From NCBI GenBank assembly GCA_964418425.1, contig CAYQLT010000002.1:83167-147166 (forward strand): DNA of 64,000 nucleotides. Direction: 5' to 3'. Positions within the stretch are counted from its first letter, which is position 1; each line of letters starts with the position of its first letter. The notes below the pieces were generated by a model. That model was not told the origin of the DNA. It saw only the letters and a program-made list of their open reading frames with translations, and searched no databases. Made by a program: the position numbers and the translations under genes. The DNA is from CAYQLT01 sp964418425. GTDB taxonomy: Bacteria; Bacillota; Limnochordia; Limnochordales; Geochordaceae. Positions 7,745 through 16,326 of the stretch are shown in pieces.

Positions 7745-8462
7745 GGAAAGGCTGCTCGGTCTCGATGGGCCATCCGGCCAACGCCGGCGTGCGGTAATGC
7801 ATGGGTATGACCACCCGGGCCCTTAGGGAGTTGGCCACCTGGTGGGCCAGGCGCGCGTCGATGGTGTAAAAGCCGCCCACCGGCACCAGCAGGACGTCGG
7901 CGGGCCCTATCTGGTCGGCCGTCGCGGTGCCGGGCGCTGCGCCCAGCGGGTGACCGAGGTCACCCAGGTGCACCACCCGCAGGCCTCCGAATTCAAAGGT
8001 GAAGACCGCGTTTTTCCCTCGGGCGCGCCCCAGTTGTTCGTCGTGGTAGGTAGGGAAGCTGCGGATGCGAACGCCCGAGATCTGCTGGTCGATGACATTC
8101 CAGTCATTGCCGGAAAGGCCCCGCAGCACCCGTGTGGCCCCTGTCACCGACTGCACGTGGTTGTGATCGAAGTGCTCGTGGGAAACGGTGACCACTTCAG
8201 CCGCCTGGTGGATGGCCGGGTAGCCCATGGTGGGTGGGAAGGGATCCGTGACGACTCGCAGTTGGCCGAAAGAGAGCACAAAAGCCGCATGCCCCAGCCA
8301 CTCCACCGTCACCACCGCTTCATCCTGCATGCTCGCACCGCCTTCCGTCGGGCCTGATGCAAGGCGCGCCAGCCCCCGCCGACCCCACCGGGCTACGGCC
8401 AGGGCAGCGGCCCAGGCGCCTGCCACCACACTACGACGGCTCCAACCCTCCAACGGCACCAC
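7632..8462 (-). CDS. exported metallo-beta-lactamase-fold hydrolase (UlaG-like)
   Basis: A 276-residue member of the metallo-beta-lactamase fold, UlaG/L-ascorbate-6-phosphate lactonase-like branch. Motifs: W-L-G-H-A-A-F near residue 55, the metal-binding S-H-E-H-F-D-H-N (about 94-101), H-L-G-D-L-G (about 164-169) and P-M-H-Y near the C-terminus. The N-terminus W-S-R-R-S-V-V-A-G followed by Ala-rich hydrophobic residues resembles a twin-arginine signal, so the enzyme may be exported folded. The substrate is unknown. GTG start at 8462, 15 bases after the stop of the TPR gene, so the two are cotranscribed. Confidence 0.8.
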   Translation of the reverse strand: MVPLEGWSRRSVVAGAWAAALAVARWGRRGLARLASGPTEGGASMQDEAVVTVEWLGHAAFVLSFGQLRVVTDPFPPTMGYPAIHQAAEVVTVSHEHFDHNHVQSVTGATRVLRGLSGNDWNVIDQQISGVRIRSFPTYHDEQLGRARGKNAVFTFEFGGLRVVHLGDLGHPLGAAPGTATADQIGPADVLLVPVGGFYTIDARLAHQVANSLRARVVIPMHYRTPALAGWPIETEQPFLRLRPASRELSGPASLSAAQLPPAPETWVFAYRGSRS

Positions 8463-8477
8463 CCCCCATCCTGTGCT

Positions 8478-10244
8478 TCACGGGCCCGCCGACCTGGCCG
8501 TGGCCCACTCCAGGGCCCGCCGGGCGTTTTCGTCCTCGGGCCGCAGCGCCCGTGCCCGCCGCAGGGGTTCCAGGGCCTCGGAAACCCTCCCGCCCGCCAG
8601 CAGGAGTTCGCCCAGCCGCAGCTGCGCCTCAAACAGTTCGCCGTCCTTGGTCACGGCAGTTTGCAAGGTTCGCACGGCGTCGTCCAGCCGCCCGGCGGCC
8701 TCGTGAGCCAGGGCCGCGGCATACAGGTACAGGGCCTGTCTGCGGGCATCCGATTCGGCAGCCGCAGCCCCTTCGAAGCTGGCGACCGCATCCCGGGCGC
8801 GCCCCGCCATCAGCTGCGCCCGCCCCAGGCCATACAGCACCGCCGGCTGGGATCCGGCCAGCCCCAGGGCCACCTGAAACTGGGCCTGGGCCTCCGCGGG
8901 ACGGCCCAGCTGCAGGTACAGCTCGCCCAGGCCCGTTCTCAAGGCCACCACGGCGGGGGCGCGGCGAATGGCCTGCTCATAATGCTCCAACGCCGACGCC
9001 GGATCGGCCCGACGCTGTGCCACTATGGCCAGGGCGTGGTGGGCCCGCCAGTACCCGGGACTCGCCTCAACGGCTCGCTCCAGCCACGCCTGCGCCTCCT
9101 CGAGCCGATCCTGGCCCATCCGCGCGACGCCCAGCCCCCACAGCGCGTCCGGGTGGGAAGGGGCCAGGCGCACCACCTGTTCAAAGGCACGGGCTGCCTC
9201 TTCGAAGCGGCCCGACGAGAGGCGAGCCAGCCCGATCTCCACCAGCAGGCTGGCCGGCGGGGTGGACGTCAGGGCCATCGCCTTCTCCAGGTGTTCCAGG
9301 GCCCGCTCGGGGAGCCCCTGCGCCCGCAGGATGGCCCCCAGGTTGGCATGGTAGAGGAAGGAGGTGGGGTCAGCCTCCGCGGCACGGCGAAAGTAAGCCT
9401 GCGCGGTCTCCCCATCCCCCTCCTGATGGGCCAGCACGCCCAGGTTGTTGAGGGCGTTGGCAAAAGCTGCGTCCTGCGCCAGCGCCTTCTCGTAGGCCTG
9501 ACGGGCCAGGGCGCGCTCGCCCAGCTGCTGGTAGGCCAGCCCCAGGTTGTAGAGGGTGGCCGCCGAGGCGCCGCTTTTGGAAGCCTCCTCCAGAACCCGC
9601 ACGGCCGAAGACGGTCGGCCCGCCGCCAGGTACAGCGAACCCAGCCACGCCGCCACCGTCGGGTCAGCCGGCTGGATCGCCCGGGCCTCTTCCAGCACGC
9701 CGATGGCATCCGACGTGCGGCCGCTGAGATGGTAGGTTCGCGCGATGGCCAGCCGCACCACCACGGAGCGGGGAACGAGGGCCAGAGCACGGCGCAACAG
9801 ATCCAGGGCCAGGGCCATCTGACCTCGCCGCTCCTGCACCGCCGCCGCCACCAGGTGGGCGTGGGCCCGATCTTCCACCGCCGCCGGGTCCGGGGCCGCC
9901 CCCGAAGGCGCCGGTGGCTGCAGCAGGGGGGCCAAAAGCCCCAGGGCCTCCGCGTCCCGCCCCTGCAGCACCAGCGCCCGTGCCTGCCGGACGGCCGCGG
10001 ACTCAGGCGTGACCCGTTCCAGCTCCAGCAAGAGAGCGGGAGCCGCCGCCGGAGCAACCGGCGCGGGGCCCGGCCCGGGAGGTGAGGGGGCTTGAGCCAC
10101 CGGCGCCGCCGGCTCCGCCTGGTCTGCCGGCGCCGGCCGCAGCCGGCTGTCCGCCGAGCCCGCACCGGCCCGACCGGCCAGCCCCAGGCCGACAAGGAGG
10201 CAGAGCACAGCCGCAGCCCTGCGGCCGGGCGCCGGACGGCTCAT
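8478..10244 (-). CDS. exported TPR-repeat protein
   Basis: A 588-residue protein with an N-terminal signal peptide (R-R then A-A-A-V-L-C-L-L-V-G-L-G-L-A and an A-G-A cleavage region), a Pro/Ala-rich linker, and then about a dozen tandem tetratricopeptide repeats. The repeats are clear from the recurring N-L-G-L-A-Y-Q-Q-L-G, N-N-L-G-V-L-A-H-Q-E-G-D and A-N-L-G-A-I-L-R-A-Q-G patterns at 34-residue spacing. Likely a scaffold for protein-protein contacts outside the membrane. I chose the ATG at 10244 because it sits directly before the signal sequence; a GTG at 10298 would add 18 residues. It precedes the metallo-hydrolase in the same operon. Confidence 0.85.
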   Translation of the reverse strand: MSRPAPGRRAAAVLCLLVGLGLAGRAGAGSADSRLRPAPADQAEPAAPVAQAPSPPGPGPAPVAPAAAPALLLELERVTPESAAVRQARALVLQGRDAEALGLLAPLLQPPAPSGAAPDPAAVEDRAHAHLVAAAVQERRGQMALALDLLRRALALVPRSVVVRLAIARTYHLSGRTSDAIGVLEEARAIQPADPTVAAWLGSLYLAAGRPSSAVRVLEEASKSGASAATLYNLGLAYQQLGERALARQAYEKALAQDAAFANALNNLGVLAHQEGDGETAQAYFRRAAEADPTSFLYHANLGAILRAQGLPERALEHLEKAMALTSTPPASLLVEIGLARLSSGRFEEAARAFEQVVRLAPSHPDALWGLGVARMGQDRLEEAQAWLERAVEASPGYWRAHHALAIVAQRRADPASALEHYEQAIRRAPAVVALRTGLGELYLQLGRPAEAQAQFQVALGLAGSQPAVLYGLGRAQLMAGRARDAVASFEGAAAAESDARRQALYLYAAALAHEAAGRLDDAVRTLQTAVTKDGELFEAQLRLGELLLAGGRVSEALEPLRRARALRPEDENARRALEWATARSAGP

Positions 10245-10413
10245 CCCCGCGTGCCCGCGGGCAAGGCGCTTGCGGATTTCCGCAGGCTTGATGGGCACAC
10301 CAGCTCCCTGCGGGTCAATACGCCGCGACCTGGTTCACCCCTGCGCTGTCCCCCTTGCGGCGACGGGGCGGCGGCCCGGCGGTTCGGCTTTGCGCCCCGG
10401 TCGGCACGACGTG

Positions 10414-10442
10414 TTGAAAGCCCCCACGCCCCGATGTATCGT
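10414..10442 (+). promoter_or_regulatory. promoter of the riboflavin operon
   Basis: -35 TTGAAA (10414-10419), 17-bp spacer, -10 TATCGT (10437-10442). It lies about 30 bases before the FMN riboswitch, the expected arrangement. Confidence 0.6.
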
Positions 10443-10469
10443 ATAGCTGGGTTTCCCAGACTGCATGGC

Positions 10470-10655
10470 CTTCGGGGCAGGGTGAGCCGCCCCCCGAAGG
10501 GGCGGCAACTCCCGACCGGTGGTGATGGGAGCCGCTGCTCCGCCTGCCCGCATGGGCAGGCCCCGGCGGCCCCTCAGTCCACGACCCGCCGCAGCCAGCC
10601 GGCGGTGGACCCGGTGCAAATCCGGGACCGACGGTACAGTCCGGATGGGAGGAGG
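10470..10655 (+). ncRNA. FMN riboswitch (RFN element)
   Basis: The conserved RFN blocks are all present in order: TTCGGGGCAGGGTGA (10471-10485), ACTCCCGACCGGTGGT (about 10508-10523), CAGTCCACGACCCGC (about 10576-10590), GGTGGACCCGGTGCAAATCC (about 10603-10622), GGGACCGACGGTACAGTCC (about 10624-10642) and GGATGGGAGGAG (10643-10654). It lies about 140 bases before ribD and binds FMN to shut off riboflavin synthesis. Between 10655 and 10795 there is room for an expression platform, but I could not assign a clear terminator or sequestering hairpin. Confidence 0.95.
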
Positions 10656-10795
10656 CCAAACAGGCTGGCAAGCGGGCGCATGCGCCGTCCGCGGGCCACG
10701 GCGCGGTCTGTCCGGCCCGAGGGCGGTCGCGCAAAGCCGCGCCTGCTCCTGGCCTTCCCTGTCGCCCCCTGGCCTGCCTGAGGCGGCTTGAGCGC

Positions 10796-12028
10796 GTGGC
10801 ATTGCCTTACAGCACCCGCTTCGGGCCGGACGGGTCCCCGCCTTCCCCGGGCCCCTCCGGCGTGGCCGGTGAAGCCGAGCGGCCCTTCTTGCGACGGGCC
10901 CTGCAGCTGGCGCGGCGGGGTCTGGGGCGCACCAGCCCCAACCCGGCTGTGGGTGCCGTATTGGTCCGGGACGGTCAGGTGGTGGGAGAAGGGTACCACC
11001 GCCGGGCCGGTGAGCCCCACGCCGAGGCGGTCGCCCTGGAAAAAGCAGGCAACCTTGCCCGGGGCGCCACCCTGTACGTCACGCTGGAGCCCTGCGCCCA
11101 CTTCGGCCGCACGCCCCCCTGCGCCGACGCCATCATCCGAGCGGGTATCCGCCGGGTGGTGGCCTGCACCGTCGATCCCAACCCCAGGGTCAACGGGCGG
11201 GGGTTCGCCCGGCTTCGGGAGGCGGGCGTGGAGGTGGCGCTGGCCGCTCCCGAGGAGCAGGCTCAGGCCCGGGCGCTCAACGCCGCCTATGAGAAGTTCA
11301 TCACCACCGGCCTGCCCTATGTAACCCTCAAGGCGGCCATGTCGCTGGACGGCAAGATCGCCACCCCCTCCGGCGACTCCCGCTGGATCACCAGCGAGCA
11401 GGCCCGGGCCCTGGGCCAGCGGCTTCGGGCTCGAAGTGACGCGGTGATGGTGGGCATCGGCACGGTGCTGGCCGATGACCCACTGCTGACGGTGCGCCGG
11501 CGCGGCCGCCCTGCTGCGCGCCAGCCTCTGCGGGTGGTGGTGGACAGCCTCGCCCGCACTCCCCCCACCGCCTCCCTGTTTGCTTCACCGGGTCCGGTCC
11601 TGGTGGCGGCGACGACCCGCGCCCCCGCAGAGAGGCTCGAGAAGCTGCGCGAGCGAGGCGCCGACGTGCTCCTTACCCCGCCGGGCCCCGACGGCCGGGT
11701 GAACCTCCTGCAGCTTCTGGCCGAACTGGGCCGGCGGGAGGTGGTGAGCGTGCTGGTGGAAGGCGGCGGCACGCTCCACGCCGCTTTGCTGGAGGCGGAC
11801 CTGGCCGAGCGCATGATAGTCTTCATTGCCCCCAAGATCCTGGGCGGCGCCCGTGCCCCCACGCCGGTGGAGGGTGCCGGGGCCGGCTCGGTGGCCGGGG
11901 CTCGCGGGCTGTTCGGCTGGCGCATACGCCGCCTGCCGGCCGGCGAGTTGGTGGTAGACGCGCTGTTGCGACCCCCTGCAGACTCCTCCCGTCAGGAGCC
12001 GCCCCTGCCGAAGGTGGTGAGCCTGTGA
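10796..12028 (+). CDS. ribD: bifunctional riboflavin deaminase/reductase RibD
   Basis: Converts 2,5-diamino-6-ribosylamino-pyrimidinone phosphate to the ribitylamino-uracil phosphate in two steps. The N-terminal deaminase domain carries the zinc motif H-A-E near residue 76 and P-C-A-H-F-G-R-T-P-P-C near 101-111; the C-terminal reductase domain starts around residue 165 with T-L-K-A-A-M-S-L-D-G-K-I-A and has V-E-G-G-G-T-L. 410 residues from GTG 10796, somewhat long because of a Pro/Ser-rich N-terminal 25 residues. First gene of ribD-ribE-ribBA-ribH, controlled by the FMN riboswitch just upstream. Confidence 0.96.
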   Translation: MALPYSTRFGPDGSPPSPGPSGVAGEAERPFLRRALQLARRGLGRTSPNPAVGAVLVRDGQVVGEGYHRRAGEPHAEAVALEKAGNLARGATLYVTLEPCAHFGRTPPCADAIIRAGIRRVVACTVDPNPRVNGRGFARLREAGVEVALAAPEEQAQARALNAAYEKFITTGLPYVTLKAAMSLDGKIATPSGDSRWITSEQARALGQRLRARSDAVMVGIGTVLADDPLLTVRRRGRPAARQPLRVVVDSLARTPPTASLFASPGPVLVAATTRAPAERLEKLRERGADVLLTPPGPDGRVNLLQLLAELGRREVVSVLVEGGGTLHAALLEADLAERMIVFIAPKILGGARAPTPVEGAGAGSVAGARGLFGWRIRRLPAGELVVDALLRPPADSSRQEPPLPKVVSL

Positions 12029-12029
12029 G

Positions 12030-12734
12030 GTGTTCTCCGGCATCGTGGAAGCTGTGGGACGGGTGGCGGCCCTGAGCCCTGTGGCCGCAGGCGCCCTGCG
12101 CCTCAGCGTGGAAACCCCCTGGCCGCAGGGCGCGCTGGTACCCGGCGAGAGCGTGGCGGTGGACGGCGTGTGCCTGACGGTGGTGGCGGCCCCAGCCCGG
12201 ATGGTGAGCTTCGACATCTCTTCGGAGACCGCCGCGCGTACCACCCTGGCCCGCCGGCGGGTGGGCGACCGGGTCAACCTGGAGCGAGCCCTGCGCCTGG
12301 ACGGGCGCATCGGCGGCCACCTGGTGCTGGGGCATGTGGACGCCGTGGCTAGGGTGCGCTGGGTTCGCCGCAGCGGCCCGGGGCTTCACGCGGGCTTCAG
12401 CCTTCCGGAGGAGCTGGCCCCCCTGGTGGCCCTGAAGGGTTCGGTGACATTGGACGGCGTGAGCCTGACCGTGGCCGGTCTGGAGGACGGAGGGTTCTGG
12501 GTGGCCCTGGTGCCGTTCACGCTGGCCCATACCACCCTGGGAGAGGTTCGGGTGGGTCGGGAGGTCAACCTCGAGGTGGATGTGCTCGCGCGTTACGTTC
12601 AGCGCCAGCTGGAGCTGGCCGGGATTGTCAGCCCCCGCCAGACCTCCGGGCCCGGCACGGATGCGGTCCTGACACGGACGTTCCTGGAGTCAACGGGCTT
12701 CCCCACTTCGGGCTTCCGACGGGAGGGCGGCTAA
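12030..12734 (+). CDS. ribE: riboflavin synthase alpha chain
   Basis: Joins two molecules of 6,7-dimethyl-8-ribityllumazine to form riboflavin. The two lumazine-binding halves are plain: F-S-G-I-V-E-A-V-G at the start, with V-D-G-V-C-L-T-V in the first barrel, and the second barrel with G-H-V-D and L-D-G-V-S-L-T-V. 234 residues, including a C-terminal tail of about 30 residues beyond the usual end. GTG start at 12030, one base after the ribD stop, so translation is probably coupled. Confidence 0.96.
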   Translation: MFSGIVEAVGRVAALSPVAAGALRLSVETPWPQGALVPGESVAVDGVCLTVVAAPARMVSFDISSETAARTTLARRRVGDRVNLERALRLDGRIGGHLVLGHVDAVARVRWVRRSGPGLHAGFSLPEELAPLVALKGSVTLDGVSLTVAGLEDGGFWVALVPFTLAHTTLGEVRVGREVNLEVDVLARYVQRQLELAGIVSPRQTSGPGTDAVLTRTFLESTGFPTSGFRREGG

Positions 12735-12736
12735 CG

Positions 12737-14116
12737 GTGCAAGGCCTGACCGAGAGCAAACTGCCGAAGGAGTCGCCGTTTGGCACCATCGAGGAGGCCC
12801 TCGCCGAGCTGAGAGCCGGTCGGCTGGTCATCGTGGTCGACGATGAAGAACGGGAAAACGAGGGCGACCTGCTGATGGCCGCGGAGAAGGTGACGCCGGA
12901 GGCCATCAACTTCATGACCAAGTACGGGCGTGGGCTGGTCTGCGTTCCGCTGACCGGGCAGCGCCTGGACGAACTGCAGCTGCCCCTGATGCCCGGCGCC
13001 TCCGAGCAGAGCATGCGCACGGCCTTTACCGTCTCGGTGGATGCGGTGGGCGTGCACACCGGCATCTCCGCCCACGAGCGTGCCCGCACCGTACGCGCCC
13101 TGGCAGACCCCCGGGCGGGCCCGGCCCACTTCGTGCGGCCCGGCCATATCTTCCCCCTGCGGGCCAAGCCGGGAGGCGTCCTGCAGCGGGCCGGGCACAC
13201 CGAGGCGGCCGTCGATCTGGCCCGGCTGGCCGGGTTGTACCCTGCCGGGGTCGTCTGCGAGATCATGAACGACGACGGAACCATGGCCCGGCTGCCCCAG
13301 CTGGTGGAGTTCGCTCGCCGGCACGGCCTGAAGATCATCACCATCGCCGATCTCATCCGCTACCGGCTGCGCACTGAGAAGCTGGTGCGCCGGGCCACCG
13401 AGGCCTCATTGCCGACCCGCTACGGGGATTTCCGGGTCATCGGCTACGAGAGCCTTCTGGACGGGGAAACCCACCTGGCGCTGGTCAAGGGCCACGTCAG
13501 CGGCCAGGAGGGGGTGCTGGTGCGGGTGCACTCCGAGTGCCTGACCGGCGACGTCTTTGGGTCCGTACGGTGCGACTGCGGGGAGCAGCTGGCCGCCGCG
13601 CTGGGCGCCATCGAACGGGAGGGCCAGGGGGTGCTGGTCTACATGCGCCAGGAGGGCCGTGGCATCGGCCTCATGAACAAGCTGATGGCGTACCGCCTGC
13701 AGGACGAGGGGAAGGATACGGTGGAAGCCAATCTGGCTCTGGGCTTCCCCCCGGACCTGCGAGACTACGGCCTGGGGGCTCAGATTCTGGTAGACCTCGG
13801 GCTGTCCAGCATCCGGCTGTTGACCAACAATCCCCGCAAGATCGTCGGGCTGGAGGGCTACGGCCTGAAGGTGGTGGAGCGGGTCCCCATCGAGATGGCC
13901 CCGCACCCGCACAACGTCCGGTACCTGTGGACCAAGCAGCAGAAGATGGGCCACCTGCTGAACCTCTCGCCCGACCTCTTCCCCGCCCATGCCCCCCCAC
14001 CCCAGCCCCTGGCTCGGCCGCGCCAGCCGCTGCCGGGCGTCAACGGGCTTGGCGGCGAGCCCGTGGCCGAGCCGGCTTTGCCGGGTGACGCCGGGCAACG
14101 CAGGGAGGGCGCCTGA
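12737..14116 (+). CDS. ribBA: 3,4-dihydroxy-2-butanone 4-phosphate synthase / GTP cyclohydrolase II
   Basis: Fusion supplying both riboflavin precursors. The N-terminal RibB domain (about residues 15-215) has [17 protein letters not shown] and R-P-G-H-I-F-P-L. The C-terminal RibA domain (about 220-410) has V-H-S-E-C-L-T-G-D and R-C-D-C-G-E-Q (zinc cysteines) and [11 protein letters not shown]. All catalytic residues are present. 459 residues, with a Pro-rich tail of about 45 residues after the normal end. GTG start two bases after the ribE stop. Confidence 0.97.
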   Translation: MQGLTESKLPKESPFGTIEEALAELRAGRLVIVVDDEERENEGDLLMAAEKVTPEAINFMTKYGRGLVCVPLTGQRLDELQLPLMPGASEQSMRTAFTVSVDAVGVHTGISAHERARTVRALADPRAGPAHFVRPGHIFPLRAKPGGVLQRAGHTEAAVDLARLAGLYPAGVVCEIMNDDGTMARLPQLVEFARRHGLKIITIADLIRYRLRTEKLVRRATEASLPTRYGDFRVIGYESLLDGETHLALVKGHVSGQEGVLVRVHSECLTGDVFGSVRCDCGEQLAAALGAIEREGQGVLVYMRQEGRGIGLMNKLMAYRLQDEGKDTVEANLALGFPPDLRDYGLGAQILVDLGLSSIRLLTNNPRKIVGLEGYGLKVVERVPIEMAPHPHNVRYLWTKQQKMGHLLNLSPDLFPAHAPPPQPLARPRQPLPGVNGLGGEPVAEPALPGDAGQRREGA

Positions 14117-14121
14117 ACGCC

Positions 14122-14613
14122 ATGGCGGTCTACGAGGGCGACCTCAACGCCGCCGGCTTGCGGTTCGGGCTGGTGGTCTCCCGGTTCAACCATTTCATCA
14201 CCGAGCAGCTGCTGAACGGCGCCAGAGACGCCCTGCTGCGCCACGGAGCCCGTGCCGACGACGTGGACGTGGCGTGGGTTCCGGGCTCCCTGGAACTGGC
14301 GCCGGCCGCGGCCCGCATGGCCCGCTCCGGACGTTACGACGCCATCATCTGCCTGGGTGCGGTCATCCGCGGGGCGACGCCCCATTTCGACTTCGTGGCC
14401 CAGCAGTCGGCAAGGGCCATCTCGCAACTGGCCCTTGTGGGGGAAAAGCCGGTCATCTACGGCGTCATCACCGCCGACACCCTCGAACAGGCCATCGAGC
14501 GGGCCGGCACCAAGGCGGGCAACCGGGGCTTCGATGCGGCTGTGGCGGCCATCGAGATGGCCAATCTGTACCGCCGGCTGCCGGCCGGGCCGCGGCCGGA
14601 TGCCGAACCGTAG
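14122..14613 (+). CDS. ribH: 6,7-dimethyl-8-ribityllumazine synthase
   Basis: Lumazine synthase, the penultimate enzyme of riboflavin synthesis and the shell-forming partner of RibE in many bacteria. Motifs: V-V-S-R-F-N, V-P-G-S-L-E-L (usually P-G-A/S-x-E-I/L), [25 protein letters not shown] and [10 protein letters not shown]. 163 residues, normal length. Last gene of the rib operon; convergent with the glycosidase-like gene 40 bases away. Confidence 0.97.
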   Translation: MAVYEGDLNAAGLRFGLVVSRFNHFITEQLLNGARDALLRHGARADDVDVAWVPGSLELAPAAARMARSGRYDAIICLGAVIRGATPHFDFVAQQSARAISQLALVGEKPVIYGVITADTLEQAIERAGTKAGNRGFDAAVAAIEMANLYRRLPAGPRPDAEP

Positions 14614-14653
14614 CCCTGCGGCTGACCCGGCGGGGATGCTCGAGAAGGCGCGC

Positions 14654-15976
14654 CTAAGGAAGCGTGCTGGAAGGGGGCGGCTCGGGCGCCTCAAGGGCGG
14701 TTCGGGCGGCCTCCACCAGGTCCGGACGCCCTTCGAAGCTTTCGAACGAGAAATAGACCACGCCGGCCGCCCCTGCATCCCGCGCGGAGCGCACCAGCTC
14801 CACCAGTCGCCCGGCCTGACCCCGCTCCACCTGATAGACCCCGATGCCCGCCAGCACCGGGCGTCCCCCGGCCAGCTCCACCGCCGCCCGCACCCACCTC
14901 TGGAGCTGGCGGGGGTCGGCCGTATAGGACATCAGGTGCACCTCGTCAACCAGCCCCTCGGCCAGCCACGCGGGCCAATCCTGGAAAAACTCCCGGCGTG
15001 CCCGTTGGGCATCGGGCAGCACGGCCGCGCTCAGGCGCACCGCCAGGCCGTCCCGCTGGCGGGCCGCCGACGCCTCCCGCACCAGCTTCGTCACCTGGTC
15101 GCTTCGGTAGCGATCCCATGCCTGGCGTTCCTGGGGCGTGGAGGGCAGGGCAACCGTCGCCATCGACCGAGTCGATGAACCTCCCTGAGGCCCGCCGCCG
15201 CCGGCCGTACCCGAGCGGCCCGAAGCGAGCGCGGTCGCCTCGCGCTCCCAGAAGTCCCGAAGCGCCAGGGGATGAAAGCCCAAATCCGGCGACGGGTAGC
15301 GGACGTAGTCCAGCTGGATGCCCTCCACGTCGTAGCGGCGGGCGATCTCCAGCACCGTCTCCACCATCGTCCGCCGCACCCCCTCCATGGCCGGGTCGAC
15401 GAACAGCGCGTTCACCTCCGGGCTCTCGCCCACCCGATACCTCCACACGGAGCGGCCGGTGCGGTCCACCGTCACCCATTCCGGATGGCGGATCAGCGGG
15501 TGCTGCGGATCGGCCGGCGGCACGTCCAGGCGCCCCCAGGTGTACACGTTGACCCAGGCGTACACCGACACCCCCAGACGGTCGGCGGCCTCCAGCAGCG
15601 AGCCGAGGGGATCCCTGCCGGTGGGTGCCGGCCAGATGCTGGAGCGGTAGGCCGCCTGGCCCCGGGCCAGCACCTGCGCCACCAGCGTGTCGGCCCCCAC
15701 CTGCCGGGCCACGGCCAGGGCCGCACGCACCCCCTCTGGGTCCTCAAGGCTCTCCTGGCGAACCCAAATGGAGACCCGAAAAGGCCGCACTCGCCGCCTC
15801 GAGGCACCCGGCGCAGGTCCCGGCAGCTCCCCGGCCCGGTTGGCGACAGAAGGCCCGAAGGTTGCCGAGGCGAACGCTCCGGCCAAGGCCCCGGCGAAGG
15901 CAGCCGCCAGGACCGCCCGCCGGCGCCGCAGAGGGCTACCCGGGGCGATGGTGCCCATGTCGGAGGGCTGCTTCAC
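14654..15976 (-). CDS. exported glycosyl hydrolase-like 10 (GHL10/YngK-type) protein
   Basis: A 440-residue protein of the GHL10 family (DUF187-type TIM barrel). After a basic, Ala-rich signal region (R-R-R-R-A-V-L-A-A-A-F-A-G-A), the barrel begins at R-V-S-I-W-V-R-Q-E-S. Family features seen: G-A-D-T-L-V-A-Q-V, Y-A-W-V-N-V-Y-T-W-G, N-A-L-F-V-D-P-A (nascent catalytic loop), and E-G-I-Q-L-D-Y-V-R-Y-P, a strong signature. It probably acts on a cell-surface polysaccharide or peptidoglycan, but no substrate is known. Contains a low-complexity Gly/Ser insert near residue 265. GTG start, 19 bases after the csoR stop, so in one operon with csoR and the selenoprotein. Confidence 0.85.
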   Translation of the reverse strand: MKQPSDMGTIAPGSPLRRRRAVLAAAFAGALAGAFASATFGPSVANRAGELPGPAPGASRRRVRPFRVSIWVRQESLEDPEGVRAALAVARQVGADTLVAQVLARGQAAYRSSIWPAPTGRDPLGSLLEAADRLGVSVYAWVNVYTWGRLDVPPADPQHPLIRHPEWVTVDRTGRSVWRYRVGESPEVNALFVDPAMEGVRRTMVETVLEIARRYDVEGIQLDYVRYPSPDLGFHPLALRDFWEREATALASGRSGTAGGGGPQGGSSTRSMATVALPSTPQERQAWDRYRSDQVTKLVREASAARQRDGLAVRLSAAVLPDAQRARREFFQDWPAWLAEGLVDEVHLMSYTADPRQLQRWVRAAVELAGGRPVLAGIGVYQVERGQAGRLVELVRSARDAGAAGVVYFSFESFEGRPDLVEAARTALEAPEPPPSSTLP

Positions 15977-15995
15977 GCCGAGCGCTCACCCGCCA

Positions 15996-16325
15996 TCAGG
16001 AGAAGCGTAAAAACATGCGGCTGGCCCGCTGGAGGGCGGCCTCCCGCTCCAGCCCCTCCTTCGCCATGCACTCCCGGAAGTGGTTGCCCATCAGGGCCAT
16101 GGCCACCTTTCCCAGGGCAGCCCGCATGGCAGCCAGCTGCAGGACGATCTCCTCGCAGTCCCGCTCCTCCTGAAGCATCTTCTGCACGCCCCGCGCCTGG
16201 CCCTCGATGCGCTTCATCCGCCCGATGAGCTCTTCGCGGGCACGTATGCGCTCGCTGTCCGCCTGTGCTGGAACCGCGGGACGCAGCGGCGAGCTGCGGC
16301 GAGGCACCCGCACCTCTCCTTTCAC
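15996..16325 (-). CDS. CsoR/FrmR-family metal- or thiol-sensing repressor
   Basis: All-helical DUF156 repressor, 109 residues. The helix 1 signature is R-M-K-R-I-E-G-Q-A-R-G-V. The potential metal ligands of CsoR proper are present as Cys57, His82 and Cys86 (E-R-D-C-E and N-H-F-R-E-C), a C-H-C set that fits copper sensing; formaldehyde- and persulfide-sensing relatives lack part of this set. The GTG at 16325 starts one base after the selenoprotein stop, and the N-terminus is about 25 residues longer than typical, so a later start is possible. Inferred to control the operon it sits in, or a copper/redox response. Confidence 0.85.
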   Translation of the reverse strand: MKGEVRVPRRSSPLRPAVPAQADSERIRAREELIGRMKRIEGQARGVQKMLQEERDCEEIVLQLAAMRAALGKVAMALMGNHFRECMAKEGLEREAALQRASRMFLRFS

Positions 16326-16326
16326 C